NCBI RefSeq assembly: GCF_026262505.1
Contig: NC_067208.1
Coordinates: 2,666,001-2,730,000 of the forward strand
DNA length: 64,000 nucleotides
Direction: 5' to 3'
Origin: Trichomonas vaginalis G3
Lineage: Eukaryota > Parabasalia > Trichomonadida > Trichomonadidae
Shown here: in pieces, positions 48,120 through 57,654 of the stretch
Numbering within the stretch: position 1 is the stretch's first letter
Layout of the letters: each line of letters opens with the position of its first letter
Notes under the pieces: generated by a model
The model's input: only the letters and a program-made list of their open reading frames with translations
Databases searched by the model: none
What the model was told of the DNA's origin: nothing
Made by a program: the position numbers and the translations under genes

Positions 48120-48152
48120 GAGATCTGACACAATGTCAGATCTCTTTTTTTC
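48120..48152 (+). terminator. Perfect hairpin followed by T-run
   Basis: GAGATCTGACA (48120-48130), loop CAA, TGTCAGATCTC (48134-48144), then eight T's. It has the form of an RNA polymerase III or intrinsic-type stop, but its function in this eukaryote is unknown. It begins on the last base of the 632-bp element. Confidence 0.45.
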
Positions 48153-48273
48153 GTATATAAGATTTTAAAGCTTTAGATAACATACAATACCTTTATTTAT
48201 CAACATTTTCCGATCAATATGATGAGATATTACGTTTCATAAGCAGCAGTGACAATTCTCTCTATATCATCGA

Positions 48274-48320
48274 AGTAGTATATATAGCGGGTTTTGTGAC
48301 TTTTTTTGTAAACGTAAGAA
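48274..48320 (+). repeat. Maverick 2 terminal inverted repeat
   Basis: It starts AGTAGTA; GTGACTTTTTTTGTAAACG is shared with the right terminus of Maverick 1, and similarity continues through AGAATTCATACAATAT to about 48360. The other end lies outside the window, so a target-site duplication cannot be tested. Confidence 0.8.
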
Positions 48321-48469
48321 TTCATACAATATAGAACGATTTTGTATCATTTTTTTAACATATGAAGTAAAAAATGTATGATTCTTACGGTTTTTATTCT
48401 TACGTTTTTGAATAAATCAAGATTTAAAAAATTTTCAAATCGTAAGACATTTACACTCAGCCCATACAT

Positions 48470-48645
48470 AAAAATAATTTATTTCATCTTTTATAAAAGA
48501 AGCTATATATATATAGATGATGTTGGATATTCCGTGATTAATTAAACATTGTTTAAATCCTGAATGAAATCAATGAAGTCATAATCAAAGACCTCATAAA
48601 CGGGTAAAAGAAATTAGAAATTCATGTCTTACATTTTTTGAATAA
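48470..48645 (+). pseudogene. Remnant of the Maverick terminal (DCELL) gene
   Basis: Short blocks match the polB-end gene of Maverick 1 (6800-7435): the promoter-like GAAGCTATATATA, ATTAAACATTGTTTAAATCC, AGTCATAATCAAAGACCTCA and GTAAAAGAAATTAGAAA. Two large deletions and a stop (CCGTGATTAATT in place of CCGCGATTAATT) kill the frame. It lies at the capsid end, the opposite end to its counterpart. Confidence 0.7.
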
Positions 48646-48668
48646 TTTATTTTTTTAATTCGCATGAA

Positions 48669-49142
48669 ATGAACGGAACAAGATTCGTGACTGTGAATCA
48701 ATTAATGGATAAACTTTCACCAATTCTCGCCCAGGTTAAACAAGTAGACGTTTATTTTGATGATTACATAGAAAGTTTATTTTATAAAGGTAAGTTTAAT
48801 ATTAAACCCATTGCTTTTGCATTTGATGGTAAATTAATCGAAAATTCAAAAATTTGGGAATTAATTCCGGATATTGAATTTATAACAAATATTAAGGATA
48901 AATGGTTTAAACAACAAAATCACCTCACTAAAGTTCTTTGTAGATTAATGATTAAAAGTGAGGAAAAAGAATTTAACGAGTTTAAATATCATCCATGTAA
49001 AATTTTAGAACTTGGTAACGAAAAACTTCAGAAAAAATTAAACGCAAGACTATCAAAAGATAGAATCGAAAAAATAAATAAACTCGCTAAAGATAATGAT
49101 GATGATGATGAAGAATTTGATGAGTTCAACATTGAACTTTAA
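48669..49142 (+). CDS. Maverick 2-specific protein with acidic tail
   Basis: 157 residues; start context CGCATGAAATG. Residues 1-110 are mixed alpha/beta (FVTVNQLMDKLSPIL, VDVYFDDYIESLFY, FDGKLIENSKIWELI). A Lys-rich helix follows, then an acidic tail (DNDDDDEEFDEF). There is no counterpart in Maverick 1. Its end is convergent with the coiled-coil gene at 49147 with only four bases between. Unrecognised; the acidic tail suggests binding to a basic protein or DNA mimicry, a guess. Confidence 0.65.
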   Translation: MNGTRFVTVNQLMDKLSPILAQVKQVDVYFDDYIESLFYKGKFNIKPIAFAFDGKLIENSKIWELIPDIEFITNIKDKWFKQQNHLTKVLCRLMIKSEEKEFNEFKYHPCKILELGNEKLQKKLNARLSKDRIEKINKLAKDNDDDDEEFDEFNIEL

Positions 49143-49146
49143 GAAA

Positions 49147-49515
49147 CTAATGATTATTTGAATTTATGAAATCAATTATTTGATTCATTCTTTCTTCAAT
49201 CTCTTCTATTCTTTTTGTTAAATCATCTATTTTCATTAATGAGGTGATTCTTGATTGAGGAATAGATTTCAAACTAACCACCCCTTTTATTTTTGAAATT
49301 TTGAATCCATCAACTTTAAACATTTTATTCAATTTACACGTTGTCAATTCTTCAAATAATTTTTTATTATTAGCATAATAGTCATTAAATTCTTCAACAG
49401 ATGAAAAAATTTTTATTTCAGTAATTGGTTTAACAACGTTTATTTTTTGTTGAACATTTTCACCTTCATTTATTTCTTCCTCCTCTGTTTCATTTATTTT
49501 TAAAATCGGTTTCAT
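49147..49515 (-). CDS. Maverick protein with C-terminal coiled coil (homologue of 25418-25783)
   Basis: 122 residues, one longer than in Maverick 1 through an extra Glu in the acidic N-terminal run (NETEEEEINEGEN). The core FKVDGFKISKIKG and the terminal coiled coil are identical apart from V/M. The single-codon length change is in frame, as expected for a conserved gene. Confidence 0.65.
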   Translation of the reverse strand: MKPILKINETEEEEINEGENVQQKINVVKPITEIKIFSSVEEFNDYYANNKKLFEELTTCKLNKMFKVDGFKISKIKGVVSLKSIPQSRITSLMKIDDLTKRIEEIEERMNQIIDFINSNNH

Positions 49516-49581
49516 TTATCATTAAATAAAAATTAGAATATAAGTGATGAAATATATTTTTTAATTAATATTAAATCAGAA

Positions 49582-49818
49582 ATGGCGGCAGGATTCTTTA
49601 AAAAATTATGGGATGGAATTAAGAAAGCTGCAGGTTGGGTTTATAAAAAGGTTATTAAACCTGTTGCAAACTTTTTGGCACCAGTAGCGAAAACGGCAGG
49701 AACTATCATAGGTGGAGTATTAGGTACTAAAGCAGGTAATCCGGCGATGGGAGCACAAGCAGGTAACGCAATTGGTGGAATAGCTGAAGGAATACTTAAT
49801 AAAATAGGAGGTAAATAG
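49582..49818 (+). CDS. Amphipathic Gly-rich peptide (homologue of 25115-25351)
   Basis: 78 residues, MAAGFFKKLWDGIKKAAG at the start and ILNKIGGK at the end; about three conservative changes from Maverick 1 (VYKKV against VHKKI). Hydrophobic glycine-rich middle as there. Probable membrane-active or capsid-lining peptide, by inference. Confidence 0.65.
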   Translation: MAAGFFKKLWDGIKKAAGWVYKKVIKPVANFLAPVAKTAGTIIGGVLGTKAGNPAMGAQAGNAIGGIAEGILNKIGGK

Positions 49819-49842
49819 TGGAAAAATAAATAAATATTATTT

Positions 49843-50058
49843 TTATCTTAGTATCGGTTGTAGTCTTTGATAAACTTTTTCTCCTTTATTTAAAATTTCT
49901 CTTATTGGGGTAGCTTTTGGTGTTATTGATTCAGCAACGTCACTAATTGCTTCTTTATTCTTAAATATCCAATTTGCTCCCTTCTTCAATGTTTCCCAAA
50001 CTTTACTCGCCCCTCTTTTTACTCTATCCCATAATTTTTTAAAGAATCCTGCAGCCAT
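49843..50058 (-). CDS. Amphipathic basic peptide (homologue of 24870-25085)
   Basis: 71 residues. Its N-terminus here reads MAAGFFKKLWDRVKRGASK, closer to the convergent Gly-rich peptide than in Maverick 1 (MAAGIFKKLW), which hints at gene conversion or a shared recognition motif. It is divergent from the capsid gene at 50128 across a 69-bp AT-rich gap. Confidence 0.65.
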   Translation of the reverse strand: MAAGFFKKLWDRVKRGASKVWETLKKGANWIFKNKEAISDVAESITPKATPIREILNKGEKVYQRLQPILR

Positions 50059-50127
50059 AGTTGATTATTTCATTAAAATTAAAAATTCATTTTCATCTTT
50101 TAATTTTGATTTTTTATTTATTAATAA

Positions 50128-51768
50128 ATGACGACTAACTATTTGGTGTCAAACACTAAACCGATTAATGGAAATGTGTTTCATTCATTCGAAAAGATAA
50201 ATGAAATATTCGCAAAGAATGATGGTAGAAGATATTATAGAGAACTTGAAAGTTCATGCTATGACTCTGATGCTCCATATTTTGATGATAAACAAACTCA
50301 TTTAAGAATTACAAATCCAGCTCATGATGTGAATCAATTAGGTGACACATATATTAAACGCAAAGTTAAAGTAACTCTAGTTTCAAATAAAGCTTTCACA
50401 TGTGATACCGCTTTTAAATGCATGCGTTTATTCGTTGGTTACAAATCATCAAATCAAAGCTTTAAACAATTAGAAGTAGAAACCGAAAGAGGTGATGCCG
50501 GTTATCTTCAGATGGATTGCGCCCGTGAATCTTTCGCATTTGCAACATATAAACCAAGATCAGAAAGGAAAGTTAAAAAGTTTGTTCATTCGTTATATAA
50601 TAATGTTCAAAAATATGATAACTCAGTATGTGGTAAATATATTGACCCTTCAGAAGTTTTCAAGAAAGAAAATGAAGAAGTTGATGTCACTTTTGATATG
50701 ATTATTCCGGTAAATGATTTGTTAGCATTTCAGGCGTTCGATGATTATCCTAAATCATTTGGTGATATCATTCTTAAATATTATGTTTTCAGGGATACTT
50801 TAGTATTTTGTCAGGTTGACCCGTTAAGAGTTGCTGATTTACAAAATTACGTTTATGAAAAGATAACTGATGAAAATTATGAAAAGATTATGAATCATGT
50901 TTATAAATATGATCGCAAATTCCAACAAATCGGACTTCCTACCAAATTAATTACAAGCTTAGCCGCTACATCTGCTGACGCAACAGTTGATAACGTTATT
51001 ATTTCATGCACAAAGATGGAAGTTTTAGAGGATAAATGTATTACACCCGGATATGGTTTAATTGAAGAATCAGTTAAAGCAATACCACGTTTATTTAGTA
51101 AGGAAGATCCATTCATGATTCCAGCTCAACATATTGACGTTCGTTCACTAAATGGAGGTTGCATCACTCCTGAAGGTATTAGCTCAGATTTCTCATATGC
51201 TCTTCATAATGTTACAGATGTTGTGTTAACATTTCCGAAAAATGCAATGCAAAGAACAGTTTTAGAAAATCCAATGCTTCGAGGTCTTCAGGTCACTATA
51301 GATTCCAGAAACTTCCCCGATCAAGCGATGACCACAGTGGGCGACATATTCTTTACACGTATGCTTCAAGCTTCTGATTTAGATGGAGTGAATGAATGCA
51401 CGGAAGAATACGAGGACTCATTAACTAGACCACTGAATGCTGATAATGGCACGCCATTAGCTAGAACATGGAAAGACCAAACTTCATTCTTATGCACTAT
51501 TCCAGTTCAACGTGATGGAGCGGGTATATTCTTTGATGGATTAGAAACTTTCAACTCACAAGTTACAGTACAAGTGAAAGCTTATCCAATCATTCAGGGT
51601 GAAAATGACACTTACTGTTCAAAGGTGACAAATCCTCCTCAGGTTTGGTTTACTAGGACTACATATTGGACATGGACACCGGATGAAGGTTTGAAATATC
51701 ATCCAACAGGTACACCACCACAGTATAGAAGTTCATATGATGAAATATTGATGAATAGAAATGTTTAA
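50128..51768 (+). CDS. Major capsid protein (homologue of 23160-24800)
   Basis: 546 residues, same length as in Maverick 1 with fewer than about fifteen substitutions, several conservative (K/R, D/E, I/V). Many base differences are silent, consistent with purifying selection on the capsid. Same double jelly-roll inference and the same start context, TTAATAAATG. Confidence 0.8.
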   Translation: MTTNYLVSNTKPINGNVFHSFEKINEIFAKNDGRRYYRELESSCYDSDAPYFDDKQTHLRITNPAHDVNQLGDTYIKRKVKVTLVSNKAFTCDTAFKCMRLFVGYKSSNQSFKQLEVETERGDAGYLQMDCARESFAFATYKPRSERKVKKFVHSLYNNVQKYDNSVCGKYIDPSEVFKKENEEVDVTFDMIIPVNDLLAFQAFDDYPKSFGDIILKYYVFRDTLVFCQVDPLRVADLQNYVYEKITDENYEKIMNHVYKYDRKFQQIGLPTKLITSLAATSADATVDNVIISCTKMEVLEDKCITPGYGLIEESVKAIPRLFSKEDPFMIPAQHIDVRSLNGGCITPEGISSDFSYALHNVTDVVLTFPKNAMQRTVLENPMLRGLQVTIDSRNFPDQAMTTVGDIFFTRMLQASDLDGVNECTEEYEDSLTRPLNADNGTPLARTWKDQTSFLCTIPVQRDGAGIFFDGLETFNSQVTVQVKAYPIIQGENDTYCSKVTNPPQVWFTRTTYWTWTPDEGLKYHPTGTPPQYRSSYDEILMNRNV

Positions 51769-51792
51769 AATTATAAATTTATTTTTGATTAA

Positions 51793-52619
51793 ATGGATTT
51801 AAATTCATCCACCCCTTATGAAGAATTAGCAGGAGTATATAATACATACGTAGATGATATGATTAATGAAGCATTGAGTGATAATAGAAATGCTCTATCT
51901 AAGGAAAAATTAATGAAAATTCCATATTCTGAATGTTACTTAAATTCAATCACTGCAGCAATTGGTAAACAGAATAAAGGTAAAACATTAACGATATTAA
52001 AACAAATTATCATTATTGCTAACACTTCCCCCATTCACATGTGTTAATTTATATCAACCGTTCAGGTTCACCTTCAGATGATACATTTGAATCTTTAAAG
52101 CATTTAATCAAAATTCCAATTATTTATTTATCACAAGAAGAAGCAGAAGATTATTTAAAAAACTTTTTAATGTATAAAGAATTATATAATACAATCAAGA
52201 AGCAAGGATTAGAGGATAAAATTATTGATAAACAACGGGATGAATTATTTGAAACACTTTCCATTTCAAATTTTGATAAAGAATTTTTGCATTCACTCAT
52301 TTTTCTAGATGATGCAGTGAAATCAAAACTAATAGCAAATGAGAAATCATATTTTAATCAGTTATTAACTCAATGTCGACACATTCAGTGTTCATTCTTT
52401 ATGGCTGTTCAATATTTCAAAGCATTAAGCACAAACATTAAATCAAATCTATCAACCCTTTTCATTTTCAGTGGGTTTAGTCGTCAACAGTTGAACGTTA
52501 TGCTTTATCAAGTGAATTTACCAATGAGCATTAATGAACTTTACACACAATATCAGCAATTAGGTGAACATGGAAAAATAATAGTTGATTTAAATAAAGG
52601 AAGTGTTAAATTTGATTAA
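51793..52619 (+). pseudogene. Packaging ATPase with one frameshift
   Basis: The first piece (51793-52047) carries Walker A GKQNKGKT; the second (from about 52035 to 52619) carries Walker B HSLIFLDDA. The frame is lost at about 52032, where the C-run CCCCC is followed by ATTCAC, lacking a T that Maverick 1 keeps; Maverick 1 instead lacks a G about ten bases on. The rest, including the two sites broken in Maverick 1, is intact here. Starts at ATG 51793 just after the capsid gene. Confidence 0.8.
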
Positions 52620-52660
52620 CTTTTTATAATTAATTTTTATTTTTTTATTTATAATTAAAC

Positions 52661-53560
52661 ATGACAGAAATGGTAAATCTTCTACAGGTTCCATTAAAAC
52701 AAGGGACAAACAAAAGGGGTGCATATAATAGAACTATGAAAGTTCCCGATGGAATGAAAGAATTAGTTCATATTGTTGCTGGTCTTCAAAAAGATGTTAA
52801 ACAAATGAGAAACGTTTTAACATTACCAGAAGCTCAAGCATATGCTAAACGTCATGGTCCAAATTGGGAAGCACACGAAGCAGACATTACGGGTCCGAAT
52901 GGAAAACCTGATGGTATAAATGAAGTTTTCGTTACTGATGGTCAAGGTAATATTAAAGTTATAAATGGTTACAAGTTAGCTATAAGTGATTATCCTAAAC
53001 GTAAAGCATATAATGAACGTTATCCTATGCAATTTGATGAAAATGGAAAAGCTGTTAAACAATACATTGGGGAAGGTAAAAATGGTCCAATTAATTCATA
53101 CCGTCATAATCCATATTCTTATTTCAATGAAGAATTAAATGCTATTGAAGAGGGACCGGATGGATTACCACGATATTCCAACCAGTTTGATGGTCAATAT
53201 GCAAATATTAGACCTGAAATTTCAGCTAAGAAATTCTTTAAAGTTGCTTTATTCGATCCAGTTTTCGCAAATGTTAAAGATGAACTTAAACAGCAATTCC
53301 AACCAATTATAGTAGCAAGAATTGCATCAGGTGCTTTATCTCAAGCATTCAAAGATTTAATTAAGAAACCATTATATCAGCAACGAGGTTTAACTTATGA
53401 TTTAGTTAAGGAATCAGATAAAAGAAAATTTGAGAAATCAGATGATTATAAGAATGCAATTAATGAATATATTCGGTCTATTAATTTCGATGAAAATGCT
53501 AAAAATCAACTTCATGAACAAATACAGGGAATAATAGATTCAAAAGTTCCAGCAAAATAA
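52661..53560 (+). CDS. Maverick virion-region protein, intact (299 residues)
   Basis: It starts [15 protein letters not shown] after TATAATTAAACATG. Basic N-terminal helix region, [20 protein letters not shown] (two beta turns), [11 protein letters not shown], then a helical charged C-terminus ending SKVPAK. The Maverick 1 copy is frameshifted at about codon 185. Immediately follows the ATPase and precedes the 224-residue protein. Function unknown; likely assembly or internal virion protein. Confidence 0.7.
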   Translation: MTEMVNLLQVPLKQGTNKRGAYNRTMKVPDGMKELVHIVAGLQKDVKQMRNVLTLPEAQAYAKRHGPNWEAHEADITGPNGKPDGINEVFVTDGQGNIKVINGYKLAISDYPKRKAYNERYPMQFDENGKAVKQYIGEGKNGPINSYRHNPYSYFNEELNAIEEGPDGLPRYSNQFDGQYANIRPEISAKKFFKVALFDPVFANVKDELKQQFQPIIVARIASGALSQAFKDLIKKPLYQQRGLTYDLVKESDKRKFEKSDDYKNAINEYIRSINFDENAKNQLHEQIQGIIDSKVPAK

Positions 53561-53593
53561 AAGTTTAAATATATTTTTTTTATTCGATTATAA

Positions 53594-54268
53594 ATGAGAA
53601 GACGTTTCACTAGTCAAAAGAACACTAACGCAAAAGCAGAGATTACGGTTGGTTATAACGTAAATGATGATAAATCACGAATTATTCAAAATGTTAAAGT
53701 TAATGTTAGCCCTGAATTAACGAGGTCAGCAACTCAACCAAATTTATTAACTCGTGACTTACCGAAAAAGGATGAGGAGAATGAAGAAAACCATGAGAAT
53801 GGAGACCCAATCATTTTATCCGAACCCGGTAAAGAACCTGTTGAGATTCCCACTTATCCAACATACCCCCCACCTCTTTCATCAAACATCGAGAACCCAT
53901 ATAAAATAGACATTAATTCTGAATTAATGAAAATTTACCATGATATAATAATTAATAATTATGATTCAATAATAAATTTAATTGACCAATCTGGTTTAAT
54001 TATTTTACCTTATGAATCATTAATTCACATTATCGCCATTCTTTGTGATGTTCAAGATTCAGACGTTAAGATTCAATTTTTCATAGATGATGAAGTTTCA
54101 TGCTGTGGAACAGTTGCAAAAATAAATCCTATAAAGGATATTAGCACAATTAAGATAACAAAGAACGGAACAACAACTGAACTTCATTTAACATATAATG
54201 ATATTTATAATAAAATAGTTGATGAATATAAAATATCACTTGAAAAATTCTTTGTTAAGGCTATTTAA
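53594..54268 (+). CDS. Maverick virion-region protein, intact (224 residues)
   Basis: Start context GATTATAAATG. Basic start MRRRFTSQKN, acidic stretch EENEENHENGD, Pro/Tyr linker PTYPTYPPP (a possible PTYP/PPxY-like late-domain or protein-binding motif, weak), then a folded C-terminal half with DVKIQFFIDDEVSCCG. It shows that the two separate frames at 20668-21338 in Maverick 1 are one broken gene. Confidence 0.7.
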   Translation: MRRRFTSQKNTNAKAEITVGYNVNDDKSRIIQNVKVNVSPELTRSATQPNLLTRDLPKKDEENEENHENGDPIILSEPGKEPVEIPTYPTYPPPLSSNIENPYKIDINSELMKIYHDIIINNYDSIINLIDQSGLIILPYESLIHIIAILCDVQDSDVKIQFFIDDEVSCCGTVAKINPIKDISTIKITKNGTTTELHLTYNDIYNKIVDEYKISLEKFFVKAI

Positions 54269-54744
54269 TATTCAAGCATTAACATTAACGAATAATAATC
54301 CTTTGAATCATAATCAATAATAATTGACCTTTCACCAGTTTCTATCGTTTGTTTTATTTCTTTTTGTTTCCCACTATCTGGATCAGTCATTGTAATTGTT
54401 TTTGTTATAGTATCAGCTTTATCTTTAACTTCAATCTTTTTTCCATCAGGATATTTAAACCAAAATTCCAAAAATTCGATATTGTCAATTTGTTCATATT
54501 TTAATCTATCAATTACATTTTTAATACCATCTGAAAATCTTATGAAATGGTCATTATATGGGTTTGATTGAACTAAATTTGAATGAAGTGAAATATAACC
54601 TGTTGATGAATATGACATCGACTCATATTTTCTGAAAACACTAAAATTTATAACATGAATGAATTTCTTATTCGTTGAATTTATGAATTCTTGAGGTAAT
54701 CTTATTCTAGTTTTATTTATCACTGGAAAATAACGCTTTACCAT
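54265..54744 (-). CDS. Possible minor capsid protein (homologue of 20192-20671)
   Basis: 159 residues from MVKRYFPVINK, nearly identical to the Maverick 1 copy (changes such as GEQ/GKQ and I/L). It overlaps the end of the 224-residue gene by four bases and diverges from the gene at 54764. Beta-rich; jelly-roll nature is inferred only. Confidence 0.6.
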   Translation of the reverse strand: MVKRYFPVINKTRIRLPQEFINSTNKKFIHVINFSVFRKYESMSYSSTGYISLHSNLVQSNPYNDHFIRFSDGIKNVIDRLKYEQIDNIEFLEFWFKYPDGKKIEVKDKADTITKTITMTDPDSGKQKEIKQTIETGERSIIIDYDSKDYYSLMLMLEY

Positions 54745-54763
54745 ATTTTTAATCGTAATAAAA

Positions 54764-55474
54764 ATGTCAATTATCAATATTATTTCAAATAATAACTGTG
54801 AATTAAATTTAACAGTTAGCGGAATTTATAATGTTACTCTCGTTTCTGTGAGTGGTAAATTTAATCCCATTCTTTTAGACCCTTCAGATTATATATCATT
54901 TATTAAAGATGACCATGAAAAAACGTATGATATGTATATAAATAATGTGATAGCGAAATGGGATATTAACACGATTTTAAGTTATTTAAATGAATCATTT
55001 ATCGTATGGTATGAAGAAAAATTTAAATCAAAACCTGATAAACTTTTTGAACTTGATGAAATAAATAACCTTATTAAATTCCCGCTGAAAATTAAATTTT
55101 GTACTCCTCATCTTCGTTCATTGTTGGGGATATTAAATTTTGAAAAAGATGTTGGGGCTGTTTTGTATTCTGACACCGGTTCCAATTTCATTTTAATCAA
55201 ATGTGATAAAGTTAATACCCCAATGAGATTTTCACATCAAACATTAGACCCTAACTCTTACCCATCAATACAAAACATTTTATCCATCAACTTAAACACA
55301 TTTTCTTTATCATATCCGTTTCAATTATCCGGGAATTCATTTATTCTTCATTCAAAAGATTTATCAAATATTAAATTTAGAATAACTGACCTATTTGATT
55401 GTGATTTAGAATTTATGAATGAAATATTATGGCAATTTCAAATAGAAAAAATAGCTGATGAGATAACAGATTAA
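54764..55474 (+). CDS. Unrecognised virion-region protein (homologue of 19462-20172)
   Basis: 236 residues, few substitutions relative to Maverick 1 (for example FRS/LRS, GDV/GAV). C-terminal NIKFRITDLFD is conserved. Its start is 19 bases from that of the divergent minor protein. Possibly a vertex protein next to the fibre, from gene order. Confidence 0.6.
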   Translation: MSIINIISNNNCELNLTVSGIYNVTLVSVSGKFNPILLDPSDYISFIKDDHEKTYDMYINNVIAKWDINTILSYLNESFIVWYEEKFKSKPDKLFELDEINNLIKFPLKIKFCTPHLRSLLGILNFEKDVGAVLYSDTGSNFILIKCDKVNTPMRFSHQTLDPNSYPSIQNILSINLNTFSLSYPFQLSGNSFILHSKDLSNIKFRITDLFDCDLEFMNEILWQFQIEKIADEITD

Positions 55475-55498
55475 ATATTTATTTTTAAATCATAATAA

Positions 55499-57301
55499 AT
55501 GATTAAACAACAGCAACCACAGCAACTTAAGGCACAAAGCACCCAGGTCCTTCAAACCATTACATACGCCATATATGCATATAATTCAAAGACGGCAGAA
55601 CAAACACAAAGGTTGAAATATGGAGATTTGGAGATAGTATTGAAAAATGACCATTTCGAATTCGTTTGCAAAGGTGGTGCAGTGATATCAAATATAAAAG
55701 AAATTTTATTTATGAATTCAAAAATTAAAGGTATAACGGATGATATAACATCAATTCCACCAGAAGAACAAAGATATTACGCATTAAATGCATTTCCTAA
55801 AGTTTTGAAGATTGGAAGATTTAATTTAAATGAGGAATTCATAAAAGGTTTCCTTAATGACATAATGAAGAAGGTAGATAAGGAATATGTGGATAGTGAG
55901 TTAATGAAGAAGGCAAATTTGGTTTATGTTGATGAAAAAGATAATGAAATTAAAGAAAGGGTTGAATGGTATCATGAATGGACATCAAAGATTTTAAAAA
56001 CTAAAGCTGATACAGGATGGGTTTCAGGATGTTTAGACCTTAAAGCAGATAAAACTTATGTTAATGATGGGTTAGAGAAGAAGGTAAATTTGGTTTATGT
56101 TGATGAAAAAGATAATGAAATTAAAGAAAGGGTTGAATGGTATCATGAATGGACATCAAAGATTTTAAAAACTAAAGCTGATACAGGATGGGTTTCAGGA
56201 TGTTTAGACCTTAAAGCAGATAAAACTTATGTTAATGATGGGTTAGAGAAGAAGGCAGATAAGGAATATGTTAACGAAATATACCAAAGTTTGATAGGAA
56301 CAACTAAAAATATTGAAACTATTCTTGGTGACTTTACTGTCAATGAAGAAAATAAATATTTTAGATGGCAGTTTGTACAGTCCTTAAAAAATGGTGCACG
56401 GTGTAAACTTATTCCGAAAAATAACAATGAAATGTATGTAAGTTATAAAAAGAATGATGGCACACAAGTTAAAGTTCCATTAGACAACAACTGTTACTTA
56501 AACTTATATGGAGACGAACAAAAGAAATATTTAAGAGTTTATGAAATGGCAGATATGACATTGCCTAACCCAGCTCCAGCACCATATTATTATGACTATG
56601 GAGATGATGTCAGAACACCACATGTAGATGAACAAAAGTTAACATTATATTTAGACTATTATAGATATAAAAGATATAATGCAATAGAAAAAACGAGAAT
56701 AGTATATTATTATACAGATGACAAAAATAAATATTATAGTCAAGATTTTACCCACCCTGAAAACATAAGATTATATTATAAAAAATATTCTGACACAAAC
56801 CAGAAGAAACCTGAAATAGTTGCACTATATTTTAAGTTCAAAAGAGACAATCCCATAATATCTCATATGTTTGATTTAATGAACCCAGTAGGTTCTATTT
56901 ATACATCTATGGATGCAAGAGGTCCTCAAGCAATGTTTGGTGTTGGTGCATGGGAACAAATAGTTGACAGGTTTTTGTATTGTGCAAACTCTTCAAAGGA
57001 AACAGGTGGAAGTAAAACGATTACAGGTGAAAATTTACCTGCACACAGTCACTACATAGATTTAAGTACATCTCAAGCAGGTTGGCATAAGCATAGATAT
57101 TGGGATTGGTCAGGAATGACAAAAGGTAAAGGATATGATGTTAAAGACGACGTTAAGTTTGCTATAAATTGTTACTGGGATGACACTCAGGGAGAAGGAA
57201 ACCATACACATTTCGTTTCAGGATATACACAAACAACGGGACAAAGTAAAGAATACATGCCACCTTACATGACAGTTTACGCATGGTATAGAGTTCAATG
57301 A
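55499..57301 (+). CDS. Fibre protein, alternative stalk (homologue of 17614-19437)
   Basis: 600 residues. The N-terminal 125 and the C-terminal 330 residues match Maverick 1 closely, including the phage-like tip (NPVGSIYTSMD, NLPAHSH, MPPYMTVYAWYRV). The stalk differs: instead of about seven 13-residue repeats it has a 57-residue block (NLVYVDEKDNEIKERVEWYH... to KADKTYVNDGLEKK) duplicated in tandem at 55910-56080 and 56081-56251, a 171-bp period. Stalk remodelling by in-frame repeat exchange keeps the ends fixed, as in phage fibres. Confidence 0.8.
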   Translation: MIKQQQPQQLKAQSTQVLQTITYAIYAYNSKTAEQTQRLKYGDLEIVLKNDHFEFVCKGGAVISNIKEILFMNSKIKGITDDITSIPPEEQRYYALNAFPKVLKIGRFNLNEEFIKGFLNDIMKKVDKEYVDSELMKKANLVYVDEKDNEIKERVEWYHEWTSKILKTKADTGWVSGCLDLKADKTYVNDGLEKKVNLVYVDEKDNEIKERVEWYHEWTSKILKTKADTGWVSGCLDLKADKTYVNDGLEKKADKEYVNEIYQSLIGTTKNIETILGDFTVNEENKYFRWQFVQSLKNGARCKLIPKNNNEMYVSYKKNDGTQVKVPLDNNCYLNLYGDEQKKYLRVYEMADMTLPNPAPAPYYYDYGDDVRTPHVDEQKLTLYLDYYRYKRYNAIEKTRIVYYYTDDKNKYYSQDFTHPENIRLYYKKYSDTNQKKPEIVALYFKFKRDNPIISHMFDLMNPVGSIYTSMDARGPQAMFGVGAWEQIVDRFLYCANSSKETGGSKTITGENLPAHSHYIDLSTSQAGWHKHRYWDWSGMTKGKGYDVKDDVKFAINCYWDDTQGEGNHTHFVSGYTQTTGQSKEYMPPYMTVYAWYRVQ

Positions 57302-57441
57302 ACGCTCAATATTTGATCCAAAGTTAAAATTAAAGTTACTGACAAGACAACAACTTGAAAAGTTGCTGAAACCAAAACAAGGTAAAAAATGAGAAAATGA
57401 GAAAGAAAAATTTAAATTATGCAATTTTATTTTTATCATAA

Positions 57442-57624
57442 ATGACAAAATTAATTAAGCCAACTATTTCTAAATTAATGATACCAATGAAATCATTTCA
57501 TGGAGTACTTATCCCAGGTTCTTCACAATTAGCCAGGGTAGGTGATGTGACTCAAGGTGGAACATTAGCGAATCCATTCAAATTATTAACTAAAGATGAA
57601 CTTAATAAAACGATGATAAAATAA
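57442..57624 (+). CDS. Small Maverick 2-specific protein
   Basis: 60 residues starting MTKLIKPTISKLM, with a good start context (TTATCATAAATG). HGVLIPGSSQLARVGDVTQGG looks like a small beta-turn-rich domain. There is no counterpart in Maverick 1 in the gap between fibre and iterons. Unrecognised. Confidence 0.45.
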   Translation: MTKLIKPTISKLMIPMKSFHGVLIPGSSQLARVGDVTQGGTLANPFKLLTKDELNKTMIK

Positions 57625-57654
57625 CTGATAACAAAATTTTATTTCACTGCTACT

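Larger units (their letters stand above)
47489..48120. mobile_element. 632-bp terminal-inverted-repeat element with internal cloverleaf repeats
   Basis: The left end CAGAAAAGTGACAACTTTACG and the reverse complement of the right end (CAGTAAAAGTGACATTTACA) match over about 30 bp, including TGTCAAAAA. No transposase is present, so the element is non-autonomous. Inside are two copies of a 250-bp unit, the second incomplete. No clear target-site duplication was seen. Confidence 0.65.
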
